In this document: piece by piece, positions 13,101-24,235 of the stretch
Position numbering within the stretch: position 1 is the first letter of the stretch
Layout: each line of letters starts with the position of its first letter
Assembly (NCBI RefSeq): GCF_003672135.1
Contig: NC_039513.1
Span: 4,216,833 to 4,280,832 of the forward strand
Direction of reading: 5' to 3'
DNA length: 64,000 nt
From: Ooceraea biroi
Taxonomy: Eukaryota; Arthropoda; Insecta; Hymenoptera; Formicidae
Program-made: the position numbers and the translations under genes
The notes under the pieces: model-generated
What the model was told of the DNA's origin: nothing
Database searches by the model: none
What the model saw: the letters and a program-made list of their open reading frames with translations, nothing else

Positions 13101-16100
13101 CAGATCCCGTTGCGGGACAGATGTCCTTAGAAAGTTCAGACGAGAAGAACGACGCGGAGATCTTTCGCGCTGTCGTCGAATCGATGAGGCAGTGGACGCT
13201 TCAAAAGAAGCTCCATCACAGAAAGAGAAGAGAAGTGTCCAAGGTTTGCTATGAGGACGTCGGGTGCTTCGAGGATACCGGGCCCTTCAGTTATCTGGAA
13301 ATGCTTCCGTCACCACCGAAGGACGTCGGAACTAGGTCGGAAAAGAATAGAAGACAATATCTATGTAGTATTTGTAGGAAATGCAGATCGTCTAAATAAT
13401 TGTAGAAAAAGTTTATTATCTGATTAATAGTCGTTGTTTTAACAGATTCTTCGTATACGGGAGTAGAAAGGCAAGATCGATCCCCATGGAGGTACCCGCC
13501 GATGACATAAACGATAATGCACACCGTGCCATAGATCCCGATCTGCCTACGAAAGTGATTGTCCATGGGTTTGGTAGCAACTGCAATCACCTGTGGGTGT
13601 ATGATATGAAATCTGCATTAATGAGCATCCACGACTGCAATATAGGTACTTATGTAACGAGATGTTCATATCTAATTAAATAACTCGCGTATTCTGAACG
13701 ATACGAGTTTAACCCTGGCATACATTTCTATTTTAATTCATCGTATATCAGAGAATTTTTTAGTAACGACAAGTTTTTACGGTAAAGATTATGTTCACAT
13801 TTATATTCCATTATAATTCTAAAGCGAAAAGTACTATACGTATATCTGTTTTGTTAATATCGTATTTAATATAAAGCGCTCATTTATTATTAAATTTGTT
13901 TTTAAATAATAATATAATATCTAATCGTTTTGCTATTAAATATACATAATTGTTGCGCTGTTTTGTTCGCAATAAAAGATGTATTGTAATTTGATAGTTT
14001 GATTAATATTTATTTTTCACTTCCAATAATTGTATGTACGTACATATATAGTTTTCTTCGTAAAATGTCAACTAATAATAAATTATATATACTATTGCAG
14101 TGTGCGTGGATTGGGGCCCTGGCAGCGCAGTACCGAATTACGTAAGAGCAGCGGCAAATACGCGATTAGTCGGTCGGCAATTAGCAAAATTAATTCGCAG
14201 CTTGAACGTACCGCTGGATAAGGTACACATGATAGGCTTCAGCCTGGGCGCTCACGTAGCTGGATTCGCCGGTGCAGAGCTCGGCAACGTATCCAGAATA
14301 ACCGGTAAGTCAAATTCCATGTAAATTTATTTTACAACTTGTTGGAGTAATAAAATTACTGTACTGTGTAAAGATACCATTTTATGAGATAATATTTTTG
14401 CAAGATTTTATTTACCGTGACGCAGCGCGTACCGCAACGCGGTCCATGCTACATGGCATTCGCGACAATTATTCCCTGTTACGGTATCACTCAGGTTCAT
14501 CGTACTCATCCGTATTTATATTGCACCGACTTGTGATTCCCGCGCGGATTACTCGTGCGGAGAATACTTCTCGACGATCATAAGTCCGGCCGATCATGAG
14601 CATCAGCTCGGTCATATAATCGGCTATCCGAGAGTAACTGTAACAAGGTCTCTCTTTCTCTCTTAAATATATCGAACATTCTCGCAGCGAATGTTCGATA
14701 CATTTAAATTCCACCTCTGCATTCCGCCTCTTACTTCGCCACGCGCCGATGCCTTTTAATCAAATGAGACGACTAACTTTTACGGCGAGACGTATTTTTT
14801 TTATTGTAAGATATCGTAAGTTTTTACTTACGTGAACTCGCGTAATCGAACTTCTTTATCTTTCTTGCTATTCCGACTACCGACAATACGAAACAAGCGT
14901 TTCTCAAATCTGGAATTATCAGAGCAAATAATATCCTCCGCTGCCACGTTTCTAACTTCTTTCTCTAAACTATTTCGTGTATAGAATTGAGAAAGAATTA
15001 TTTTCGTAATTCTCATCCTGAGTCCATGTGCTAACTATTGTGAGCATTTCTGCAATAGTATTAACTGGGTTCAATGGCGAATTGTGTTTTTTATTAATTG
15101 TATGTCCTGTTACGCGATTTCTCTTGGTGCTAGTTTTGTTACGGCTCTTTAACAAGAAAAAACGATTATTTCTTAAACCTGAAACTTGGGATTATGAGAG
15201 CAAACTACATTTTTCCACCGACGTTCCGTTTTGTGCTTTTTTAATATTACCTGCTTCATGTGAAGTTGCGAAACCATTATTTTCGCAGTTTCAACCGCGA
15301 TTCTATACGTTCACTATCGCGGGCATGCGTATAATAGTAGCTGGTTACGTTAAGTAAAAGTATATCTTAGTATCTATATGTAATAGCTTGTAAACTTGTG
15401 AGACTAACCGGTTGATATTTTTGTATAACGTATATATTTACCACGTTACTTAATAATTAGTAAATTATAAATGCTATAATATTCTGGTATCGCAGATTCA
15501 AATAAAATTTCATCAGTTTTTTGCCAGCAAAAACGAATCTTTTTTAAATTTTACAAGTTTTAACACATGTTTAACATTCTAATAATTTTAAAAAAATCAT
15601 AACTGGTTACGTTAAACTAAACTTTCACATAATTCGTTCTTCTGAGACTTAATGCATAAAGAACTTTTAATTTAAAATGGTTTTGTATTTTGTTTTTCAA
15701 TCGTAGGTTTGAAAGTTTTACTTTCTTACTTTCTTTAGTAAAACTCAGTTTTCCATATTCTATGTACTTCTTTCTTTCTTCCAATGATAATTAGCTATTC
15801 CTATGATAATTATCTTAAAAAAGGAATCTAGAAGATAGTTGGTAGGTGAGGTTCAATATACTGGTACACTGCAATAATTGCCGTACATTTTCGTTTTATG
15901 CAAACAGGATTAGACCCTGCAGGGCCGCTTTTCGAATCGCAGGATCCGAGGGTGCGTTTGGACGCGACGGATGCGAATTTCGTAGATGTTATCCACAGCA
16001 ACGGCGAGCAGCTTATCTTAGGTGGACTAGGATCATGGCAGCCCATGGGCGATGTCGATTATTACCCGAACGGTGGAAAAATGCAAAGCGGATGCTCGAA

Positions 16101-19100
16101 CATTTTCCTTGGAGCAGTTTCTGACATCATCTGGTGTAAGTATCTTTCGCTATTACGCTTTTTTAAAACAATGTCTCACAGGTGCGTAAGCGAGACTTGA
16201 CTGAAAAATAAAATGTGGAATCTCTTGTAGTTTTTAGAAAAGAAGTGAAAAAAGAATCTTTATATTATTAAAAAATATAATATGTACCATAATTCTTTAT
16301 ATTTGAAAAATAAAAAATATTTTAATCATTTCATGATTTAGAATATTTTAGAAGATTCTTCTGCTCAAGGAAAGATTGAAATTTATGATGACGAATCTAT
16401 CTTTTATTGTGTCTCATTAATTATAGCGAGTGCGGTCGAGGGTAGATCATTGTGCAATCATCGACGGGCATACAAGTTCTTTACCGATTCCGTTAGCCCG
16501 AAGTGCCGGTTCCCAGCGTTTCCTTGCGATGATGGGTATGAAGGTCTACTAAAAGGCGACTGTTTCCCCTGCGGCATAAATAGTATGGATAGACCATGCG
16601 GCGATATGGGCTATTACAGCAATGAGTCGCCCGCCAGGGGCCAGCTCTACTTGGTAACGAGAGACGAGGAACCTTTCTGTGCTCATCAATACCAGATCAA
16701 GGTGTACAACAGTCGAAGCGAAAGGTCTGCCAGGAGCTATGGCAAGCTTGAAGTAAGCATTCAAGATGAGCTCCTTCCGATTAGCGATGGATCGGAATAG
16801 AATTTTTTGTGTCTTCAAAATATTAAATATTAGTAAAATTTTAATGTTAATTTTTAATCCAAAGTTTTGCGTTTAAATTGTGCTAAAAACATTCGCACGG
16901 ATTTTCTGATCAATCCAATATATATTTATAATTTTCTACATGTTCAAAGTGATTTTAAAAAATGGAATTTATTTTTATTCTCATTTTGTTTTTATTAACA
17001 AACGTATTACTTACCCAAGATCGTTAAAACGAGCAGACTTTATGTTTTATAGCTTTTATAAATTTTTAAATAAGAAAAAATTCTTGCAGGTTACACTCGT
17101 GGGAAAAGGTTCTTATAACGATACGTTCGCAATGACACGTAAAGATGAAGAACTTCTCGTAGGATCTATTCTTCAAAAAATCGTTGTGCCACATCCAGCG
17201 GTTATCGGTCTCGAAGCAATTGAGGTAAATGCGTTTGTGGCCTATTAATGTCTTCTTTAAGCGTTAAATCAGTAGAAGTAGAAAGTATTGCAATTTATGT
17301 TATTGAGTAATTGAACGTAATTATGGGAATACAATTTTCTAGCTACAGCCTTTGGAAAGATATTACGAGAATAAATAATAATTACGAGAATAAATAATGC
17401 TACCTTAATATTATATTAAAATTAATTATTGAATTAAGATTTCAAATATTTTCTCAAATAATATGTTACATATTATTCTTATTTAATGTTTTCCGTATTT
17501 TATAATACAAAACTGGAAATTAAAAAAAAGCAATTAATTCTATATTTATTATAGTAATACATAAAAGTTTTACATGGTAGATTATCTAATTATTTCAACA
17601 ATGTTGTGCTATCCCAATAGATTAAATACACGGCGTATAGCGGTTGGATATCGTCCGGATTAGTATCCTGGACCATCGACAAGGTAGCCATCATCGACAG
17701 TTTCGGCAAGTCTCTGTCAGTATGCAAGAAAGGCTTGATTCTGGAATCTGGTCGGTCGGTCTACTTACCACTTTATCCCGGTGAATGCAACATTCCATTG
17801 GATACCGAGAACTCCACTACGTCCTCCTCGATGCCGACAATCGAACGCATGATAGTCGTCGACGAGAAGCAACAGCAGGGTGGCATAGGGCCGTTCACGA
17901 AGGAGCAAAATTACGAGACGAAAGATTCGGGATACACCGTAGAAATCATCCCGGCAGACAGAACCGCACAGAAGAGAGGTCTTGGTCCCTTCACGAAGGA
18001 GCAGAACTTACGCATCGTTGAAGGCGAGACGGCGACGACTTACGACGAACCAGAGAAACGACGCAATGTCGCGAATCCATGGACAGTCCTGGACATATCG
18101 AGCGATGGTGACTCGAACTCACTGGAGAACGCCGAGTCGGAACATGGGCGAAGCTTCTCCGGAGCTACCAATCTGATCTATCACACCCCAACTGCAGTGG
18201 AGCGCGTCGTTGAGACTACCCTCACCACCACTACCGCCGACGTAGCTGCAGGTACTACCGCCGCTACCGTGGAATTTCCGTCGGAAATTCGGGAACCAGT
18301 GTTGCGTGCGAATAAAAAGGAGACGGGTCGATCGTTGAAGCTACCTGAGATCACGGAACCGATCCTGCGTCCGCGTGACACCAGACAGAATACTCGGAAC
18401 GAAGTGGTGCCGAACGAGAGGCAGCGCGACGAGATACAAGAGACCTCGTCGACCTCTACCCGGGCATTCACCGTGCAGTTCCTGCCCGAGAGACTGGCCA
18501 GCATCCTGGCGCAAGCTGAGCGATATGCCCGGCAGACGCTGCTGCCTTTGATCTCGCAGTATACGCCGAGTTTCGTTACAGGTATGCGACATGATGAACC
18601 CAAGTACTTTCCTCTCTTGGGCGACATAGTGCGGCCGAAGAGCACCGATTCTTCCGCCGAGACCAGCAAGACAACAGGCCGGCAATGGAACGGCGAGCAA
18701 ATCGCGCAACCGGATGTCGGCCAGCAGTCCAGGCCGTCCGAGAGCGAAGACGAAAGGGGAATCCGCCGCGAGGAATCCGCGTCGAGCAGGCGAACGGAGA
18801 ACAACCAATCCAAGAGCCGAAGCCTGGAGTTGAGAACTGAGACATCGCCGGCGAAAGTTGAAATCGTCTACCCGGAGAAAACGGCGAACTCCAATTTCAC
18901 TTCAGGTCTCGACACGAAAACGACGACGACAGCCAAGGAGACTCGACGTGAAGGTGGCGATTGGCGACCGATCGGTGAACAGGTGATGTCTTCAAGGGAC
19001 GCTTCAGTACGAAAAGACTTAAATGTTTCGCGATCGCTGGGCCGGTCGATCGGCCGCGATCAAATCTCCTCGCAAACAGTAAACACAAAAGCAGATACTG

Positions 19101-19591
19101 CATCTGACTGGGTACCGATTACGTTATTTAAGAGCAACGTTGCCCCCACGACTATGCGAACCTGGATTGAGGAGACAGGAGCGATAGTGATTTCGCTGCA
19201 GGACGAGAACATTGACGAGCCGCGAAGATCCACCGAAGACAGGGTATTCGTTGAGAGGAAAAAGGAGGAAGTGGCCAAAGAAGAAACAGCTACTGCGAGC
19301 ACGTATGAGAGGAAATTCATACCTCTGGTTGATCCGAAGGAGACAACTAGTAGTCCGGCCTCATCGACCGAGTCCAATGATGTTCCGAAGTCTACGACGA
19401 TTGCCACACACATCCAGAAAATTCCAAGATACAAGGAAGCGACGGTGAAGAGCGCCAGGACAATATTCAGATCAGCGATGATGTTCCCGTACGCGTATGA
19501 ACGAAGAAACGATCCGAGGACAAGATACATACCGCTGGTCCCAGAAGAGGATATGGGCAAGCCTTACTCGGCCATGGAGAGGGATCGTTAA
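13101..19591 (+). CDS. Pancreatic-lipase-family triacylglycerol/phospholipid lipase with long C-terminal extension
   Basis: Predicted secreted acyl-ester hydrolase of the pancreatic lipase family. Exons joined by GT-AG sites with matching phase: 13101-13335, 13446-13645, 14101-14304, 15908-16135, 16427-16752, 17090-17224, 17621-19591. The start exon is missing: exon 13101 begins in phase with one base owed upstream, so the N-terminus and signal peptide are not annotated. Visible in order: a basic RKRRE site (13220-13231), the family entry motif VCYEDVGCF, KDVGTRFFVY, the oxyanion region VHGFGSN, the nucleophile elbow GFSLGAH (Ser), GLDPAGPLF (Asp), CNHRRAYKFF (His), then a PLAT-like beta domain ending near VYLPLYPGEC. 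All three catalytic residues are present, so an active enzyme is expected. After PGEC the frame runs 600 more residues, far longer than ordinary family members. Substrate (triglyceride or phospholipid) cannot be settled from sequence alone. Confidence 0.92.
14305..15907 (+). other. Lipase intron, 1.6 kb
   Basis: AT-rich intron with donor GTAAGT at 14305 and acceptor AAACAG ending at 15907. It contains a perfect 12-bp-stem hairpin at 14670-14700 and a 110-codon hydrophobic ORF (15028-15357) that opens with GTG and matches no family I recognise. No coding exon is needed here, because GNVSRITG joins directly to LDPAGPLF across it. Confidence 0.8.
14670..14700. repeat. Perfect hairpin, 12-bp stem, 7-nt loop
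   Basis: TATCGAACATTC (14670-14681) is followed by a 7-nt loop and its exact reverse complement GAATGTTCGATA (14689-14700). It lies inside a lipase intron. Confidence 0.85.
17789..19588 (+). other. Low-complexity 600-residue C-terminal extension of the lipase
   Basis: It continues in frame from the last PLAT cysteine (PGEC) within one exon, with no stop and no splice site needed. It is rich in Thr, Ser, Glu, Arg and Lys and is mostly predicted-disordered by eye. Repeated motifs: GIGPFTKEQN (from 17882) and GLGPFTKEQN (from 17978); EPVLR and EPILR; GDWRPI and SDWVPI; KYFPLL, KFIPLV and RYIPLV. One segment (AERYARQTLLPLISQY) looks helical. No known domain recognised. Confidence 0.85.
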
Positions 19592-20227
19592 CATCGTGGA
19601 CATTGTAGAGATTTTTAAGACTCGGAAACTTATTCAATGTTATGTTAAAATTAATTGCGTTGCGGCGTTTGTTATCTATTATTTTTTCAACGTTTTATCT
19701 TTATCGAATTTTTTAAGTGTACATTAATCACGACGCGTTAAATTCCTTTTTATGGAGTCGTCTCACTATTTTATATTGAGACGGCAACATAAGAACCAAA
19801 CATTTATAGGATTACTGATATAGTGCTTGTTTTCGATCAAAAAACCAAGTATCAATTGAGACTTAGCATTATTTTAATCGAATAAGAATATTTGCGTGAC
19901 CTCCGGAATTTTTTAAAATAGTCAGATGCCCTGCATCAATTCCCAGTGAGCGAGATCGCAAACGCGTGCACGCGCGCGGCTATGTTTAAATAGGATATAT
20001 TACTGCTTAATCGAGAGAACTTATTCTCTTCACAGTCGAAGACTACTAAGAATTTTTGCTGAGTGTATTTTAAATTTAGACAGACAAGTGATAACTTAAT
20101 TATAATCACATTTATCCCGAAATATGAAACGATCACTGTGACGTTAGTGCAATTTCTTATCTGCGATGAAAAATACCGTGATTAAAGATGTAAAATCAAT
20201 TTGTGCTCCTTCTGTCTATTATAACAA

Positions 20228-20233
20228 AATAAA
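20228..20233 (+). promoter_or_regulatory. Candidate polyadenylation signal for the lipase gene
   Basis: AATAAA about 640 bases after the lipase stop codon, the first canonical hexamer found downstream. A variant AATAAG lies closer, near 19880, so the true 3' end is uncertain. Confidence 0.4.
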
Positions 20234-20572
20234 GCGCTCTGCGTTTTTTAGCACAGCGATGAAACGTATTAAATGTAGAACGTAAGAAGTGAGATGAGAT
20301 TTCACACGTGACATGGAGCAAAGTGAAACATACGCTTTCAGGTTTTATAATACTTGCCGTGTTATCGATACCGAATTATATTGTTTAATGTCTTTTTTTA
20401 TACCATTACGTACAATGCTATAAAAATTGCGAAAAATTGTAACTGTTTCTTCTGCGGCCATTACGACGCTTTATCAACTTGGCTTTAGAAAAAGGCTTTA
20501 ATAACTCATTTTTGATAAAAATTGGGAGCCCTTAACTTTATTATCTTTGTATATATAGGAATTTTTTTACAT

Positions 20573-20623
20573 AGCTATATATACATATATATATATATAC
20601 AACACACATATATATATATAGCT
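20573..20623. repeat. AT-dinucleotide inverted repeat bounded by AGCT
   Basis: TA-repeat arms starting AGCTATATATA and ending TATATATAGCT flank a short CA-rich centre. A simple-sequence region able to form a cruciform or hairpin. Confidence 0.7.
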
Positions 20624-20961
20624 TCGTCTTTCGCTATTGTTACAACTATTATTATCATCGCCATTGTTTTTCTTTCCTCCTGCGCTTATTTATGTCCAAT
20701 TTATGAGTAGTGACCAGCGGTCACGAAAATCGAACATTCACAGCGCTCTTGCTATTATTTAACTTTTCTGTGTTGTACATATCTCAAGACGACCAACGCG
20801 CGGAAAGAGTCACGAGAGTGCTCGGATATCACGTGTACCCCCTCGTAGTGTAATATAATATATACAGCTAGAAGAACGGGGACTACGCGCGCTACAACGG
20901 TAGCGATTGTGGACTCTAGACAACAGTTGAGAAATATGGAAGAAACAATTTTCGCGTAGAT

Positions 20962-20987
20962 CTATATATATATACATATATATATAG
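20962..20987. repeat. TA-repeat palindrome
   Basis: A 26-bp near-palindrome made of alternating T and A, bounded by C and G; simple-sequence repeat. Confidence 0.7.
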
Positions 20988-21690
20988 ATATATAATCTTT
21001 AATATAACTGTTTTTACTTAAAATAAATAACCCATATCTCTTTTTTTCTTAAATGCGCCTCTCGGTCCGTCGATTCCGCTTTCTCACTCCCCCGCCCCCT
21101 CCCCCTCTCTTTCTGCTCACTCACTCGCGCACGCACTCCCATTCTCATTCATTTGTGATCACGCGTTTATTGCCCATTACGACCGGGTTGAATCTCAGGA
21201 TATGCCCGTACTCCTGATATGTCCGTACGCTTAAGAACTAACTCGTTCGCAGTCCTTCCCTCGCTTCGACTATTCAGGTACCGATTGACGCGTCGCGGAG
21301 GAAGAACAGAAGACCTCGATTCGACGAGCGAAAAAAAATTAAGAGCAAGATAAAAAGGAAGGAAGAATGGATTCCACATGTAACACGGCGTGCATCCTAT
21401 TGTATACGCGAGGAGGAAGAGACTGCGAATGTCGTTGACGCGATTCCGAGTTACTTTCCTACTTTACGACGTATTACATAACGAACGCACAGTCTTATGG
21501 AGTAAACCCGTGAGCGAACTTCGACAAGTAAAAAGATATATCGTCATATCGATTATTTCTATCACTCTACGATGGTAGATTTGGTTCGATTCGTCCGAGC
21601 GACGAAGCGATTCGCGTTATATATGCGGGAGTCGTACAGCTATCTACATACATATCGCCTTGAACGTATACACTTTCTTTCCGCAAACGC

Positions 21691-21725
21691 AACACACGCA
21701 CACACGCACACACACACGTACACGC
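21691..21725. repeat. CA microsatellite
   Basis: Imperfect CA dinucleotide repeat interrupted by CG steps, in the presumed 3' flank of the kinase gene. Confidence 0.8.
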
Positions 21726-22047
21726 AGAGGCGCGCAGCGAGCCTCGATTTGCTCGCGGCATCTCGCACGCTCTCACTCTTGCGTTTTCCATTGTATAAAT
21801 ATACTGATGTTCGAAAAAAAACCCACTCTGCGCGTTACCAGAAGGCCCGGTTTCATCCCGCGATTTCACGCTCGCTATCACCTTAAACACTACGAGTTTT
21901 AGCGCTACAACGTACAAAAGATAAGGCCGCCACATTAATACACTGACTAGATCAGTTTCATATGTTCTCTTTCCAAAGTGGATAAACTCGGCTTCGCACA
22001 CGTCAACAAGAATATCCAGGACACGGGTGCATCTTTGCCAACAAAAA

Positions 22048-22138
22048 AATATATATGTGTATATATATATATATATACATAATATATATATGTGTGTGTA
22101 TATACATATATGTATATGTATATATATATATATATTAT
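22048..22138. repeat. TA/TG microsatellite
   Basis: Roughly 90 bases of alternating TA with TG interruptions. It explains the short Ile/Tyr-rich ORFs in this stretch. Confidence 0.85.
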
Positions 22139-23716
22139 ATCATTGTCCCCGGCGTATCGTACCGCGCGTCCCGAGCTATTTTAACATCATGACACGCAAA
22201 ATTGCAAGTCGTTGCGAGAACACGTAGCAACGTTGATGAACCTCGCCGTGTAGATGCCGATCAGTTAAGTCGAAAATGAAATAAGAACTCTGCAAGCGCG
22301 GCTCTGTAGGCCTCCGTAGATATAAAGAACTAAGGTGGTGATTTTCTGACTTCTCACTGCAGCACTAGATAATGATGTTGACAATTGCATAGGGTAAAAT
22401 TACATATTGATTTTATTTATTAAAATTATTACAGATTCACCTTACATCGCACATTGAACAAATCACCGTTTCTGCATGTCATTTGATAGAACAACTGGAT
22501 ATATAAAAATATCTGAGAAATGACAATTGATTAATAATAAGTGCTTGTGTATTTACAAGTTAAAAGAAAAGATTTCAATTTTTCAATTCACTTTAATTTC
22601 AATTATTATAAAATTCTATTAAAATTCTATTGTCAAGTATAAATAGTGATGCCTGGTAAAATTCATTTGTTTCAATGTACGCTGCAAGAATAAATCCATG
22701 ATCGCGGTAATAAGCCAGTATCTTTAAATACAGGAAAAAAGGTTAAAAACTGAACGTATAAAGATTGTTAACTAATGCATCACGAGAAAACACAACACAA
22801 GAGCAACTTGACAACGTAAACCGTATCATCAACCACGGAACAAAGAATGGCGAGATAAGATACTTTGGCTTGGCGGTGCCGCCTGCTCAGCTTAAACAAA
22901 GAGAAGTCACTCGCCCTTATTCGTACTTGTATCGTCAATTGTATCTGAATAGCTACCCTTGCGGTGATTGGTAAATATCCACGTTTCATATGTAAGGACG
23001 GAGATGGCTAGTAGGAACTGCGAGGCACTGCAAAAACGTGTGTCGATCGCGAGCGAACAGCGCTACACCGATCTCAGAACGCAGTTTTCTTTTTTTTTAC
23101 AAAACAAAATTCGCTATTGCTTCGTTCTCTCACTCCCCCTCCTCGTCTCCGTACGGCGCGTACGTCGTTGTAACTCAAACCCACAGTGAAACGCGACTCG
23201 TGTTGCATATAAAAAGGATCCCGCGCTGATGGCTTCGCCAATTTTCAGTCGTACAGCTCGACAATATAATGTATGTATGTAGATTATCAAAAAACATCAC
23301 AGTCAGGTTACTAGATTTTTAGAGAAGTGTCCGTCAGCATGCCGCATGCGTGTATCGACTGTCCTGCTTACAAGTTATTACATGATCGATCTCTGACACG
23401 CCAATACTACGTAACGCCCCTTCCCCGTCTACTTTAATCCTTTTACGCGGAATAAGATCGATTGCTAATACCTCTAATATAACTCTCTGCTTGCCACGTT
23501 TGTTCTCCATTCTCGAATATACATAAGAATACGCTGCTTATCTAATTATTGCGCTACAGGATTCTCGCAGCCGCTGCGTACATGCGACGGCGAGCCCGCG
23601 CTGCTAGGGAAGGTCTTTTCCCCGATACCGATATCGCGTTACTGCGCTCTTCTCGCGCGGGTCACTCGAACACCGATGAGAAACCGTCGAATGACTCGCA
23701 CGCAAGATCAGTAATA

Positions 23717-24235
23717 TCACTTCTTGTCGAACAACGCTAGTTTACTGCGCACCGCACCTTCGCAGACGACGAGCCGTTGCGCCGCGGAGATGCTGCTGAT
23801 GGGCACGGGTCCTTCCAGACTGGCTCGTAGCAAGGTCAAGCGGCTGGGACCAGCGATATCGCCATGATCACCGAGTCTGCCTGCCATTGCTTGCTTCCTC
23901 TCGAAGTATTCGACAATCTTTGAAATGGTTTTACTCGATGAGCCGATGCCGTTCAGTCGATCCTCCCAGCAGGAGTCGCCACCACCTAGGCTGGCAATGT
24001 CTTCGGAGGAATCGGTGTAGATCGAGCTGGTCCGATGATCGTCCAATCGAAACATACTGCTCGCCTCCGAACTGCTAAGGGTTGACGTGTGTCGACGATT
24101 CGGCGGCTCCGGACTCAGGTCCTCGCCCACGCAACTCCAAAAGCCAGACTCGCAGCTGCCGCGTCTTCGCGGCTCCCACCCGTCCCGAAAAAGCGGATGG
24201 GCGAACAAGCTCGCGGCGCCTACCTTGGTAGCAAC
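23717..24235 (-). CDS. cdi: cdi coding exon 5 (C-terminal tail, stop)
   Basis: Residues about 822-993. Starts after acceptor CAG at 24236-24238 in phase 0 with VATKVGAASLFAHPLF and ends with TGA at 23717-23719. The tail is Ser-rich (TSTLSSSEASSMF, SSIYTDSSED) with no domain recognised; it is typical of a regulatory TESK tail and a likely site of phosphorylation or 14-3-3 binding, though I saw no definite motif. Confidence 0.9.
   Translation of the reverse strand, partial: VATKVGAASLFAHPLFRDGWEPRRRGSCESGFWSCVGEDLSPEPPNRRHTSTLSSSEASSMFRLDDHRTSSIYTDSSEDIASLGGGDSCWEDRLNGIGSSSKTISKIVEYFERKQAMAGRLGDHGDIAGPSRLTLLRASLEGPVPISSISAAQRLVVCEGAVRSKLALFDKK

Larger units (their letters stand above)
19592..23716. 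other. Convergent 3' region between lipase and cdi/TESK
   Basis: No coding gene supported. The left part is probably lipase 3' UTR, with a polyadenylation signal at 20228-20233. The right part is probably the 3' UTR of the minus-strand kinase; minus-strand AATAAA-type signals occur near 22410 and 21169. It holds AT dinucleotide palindromes (20573-20623, 20962-20987), a CA microsatellite (21691-21725), a TA/TG microsatellite (about 22048-22138) and GC-richer patches around 21050-21870. ORFs here are short and unconvincing. Confidence 0.6.

Noticed and set aside
14857..15240. Possible tandem duplication inside the lipase intron
   Set aside because: Only one stretch of about 13 bases (ATTAT.AGAGCAAA) aligns well; the rest is weak and AT-driven.
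18181..18813. 210-codon minus-strand ORF opposite the lipase extension
   Set aside because: It is the antisense shadow of a real, phase-linked exon; composition follows from Thr/Ser/Glu codons on the other strand and no domain is visible.
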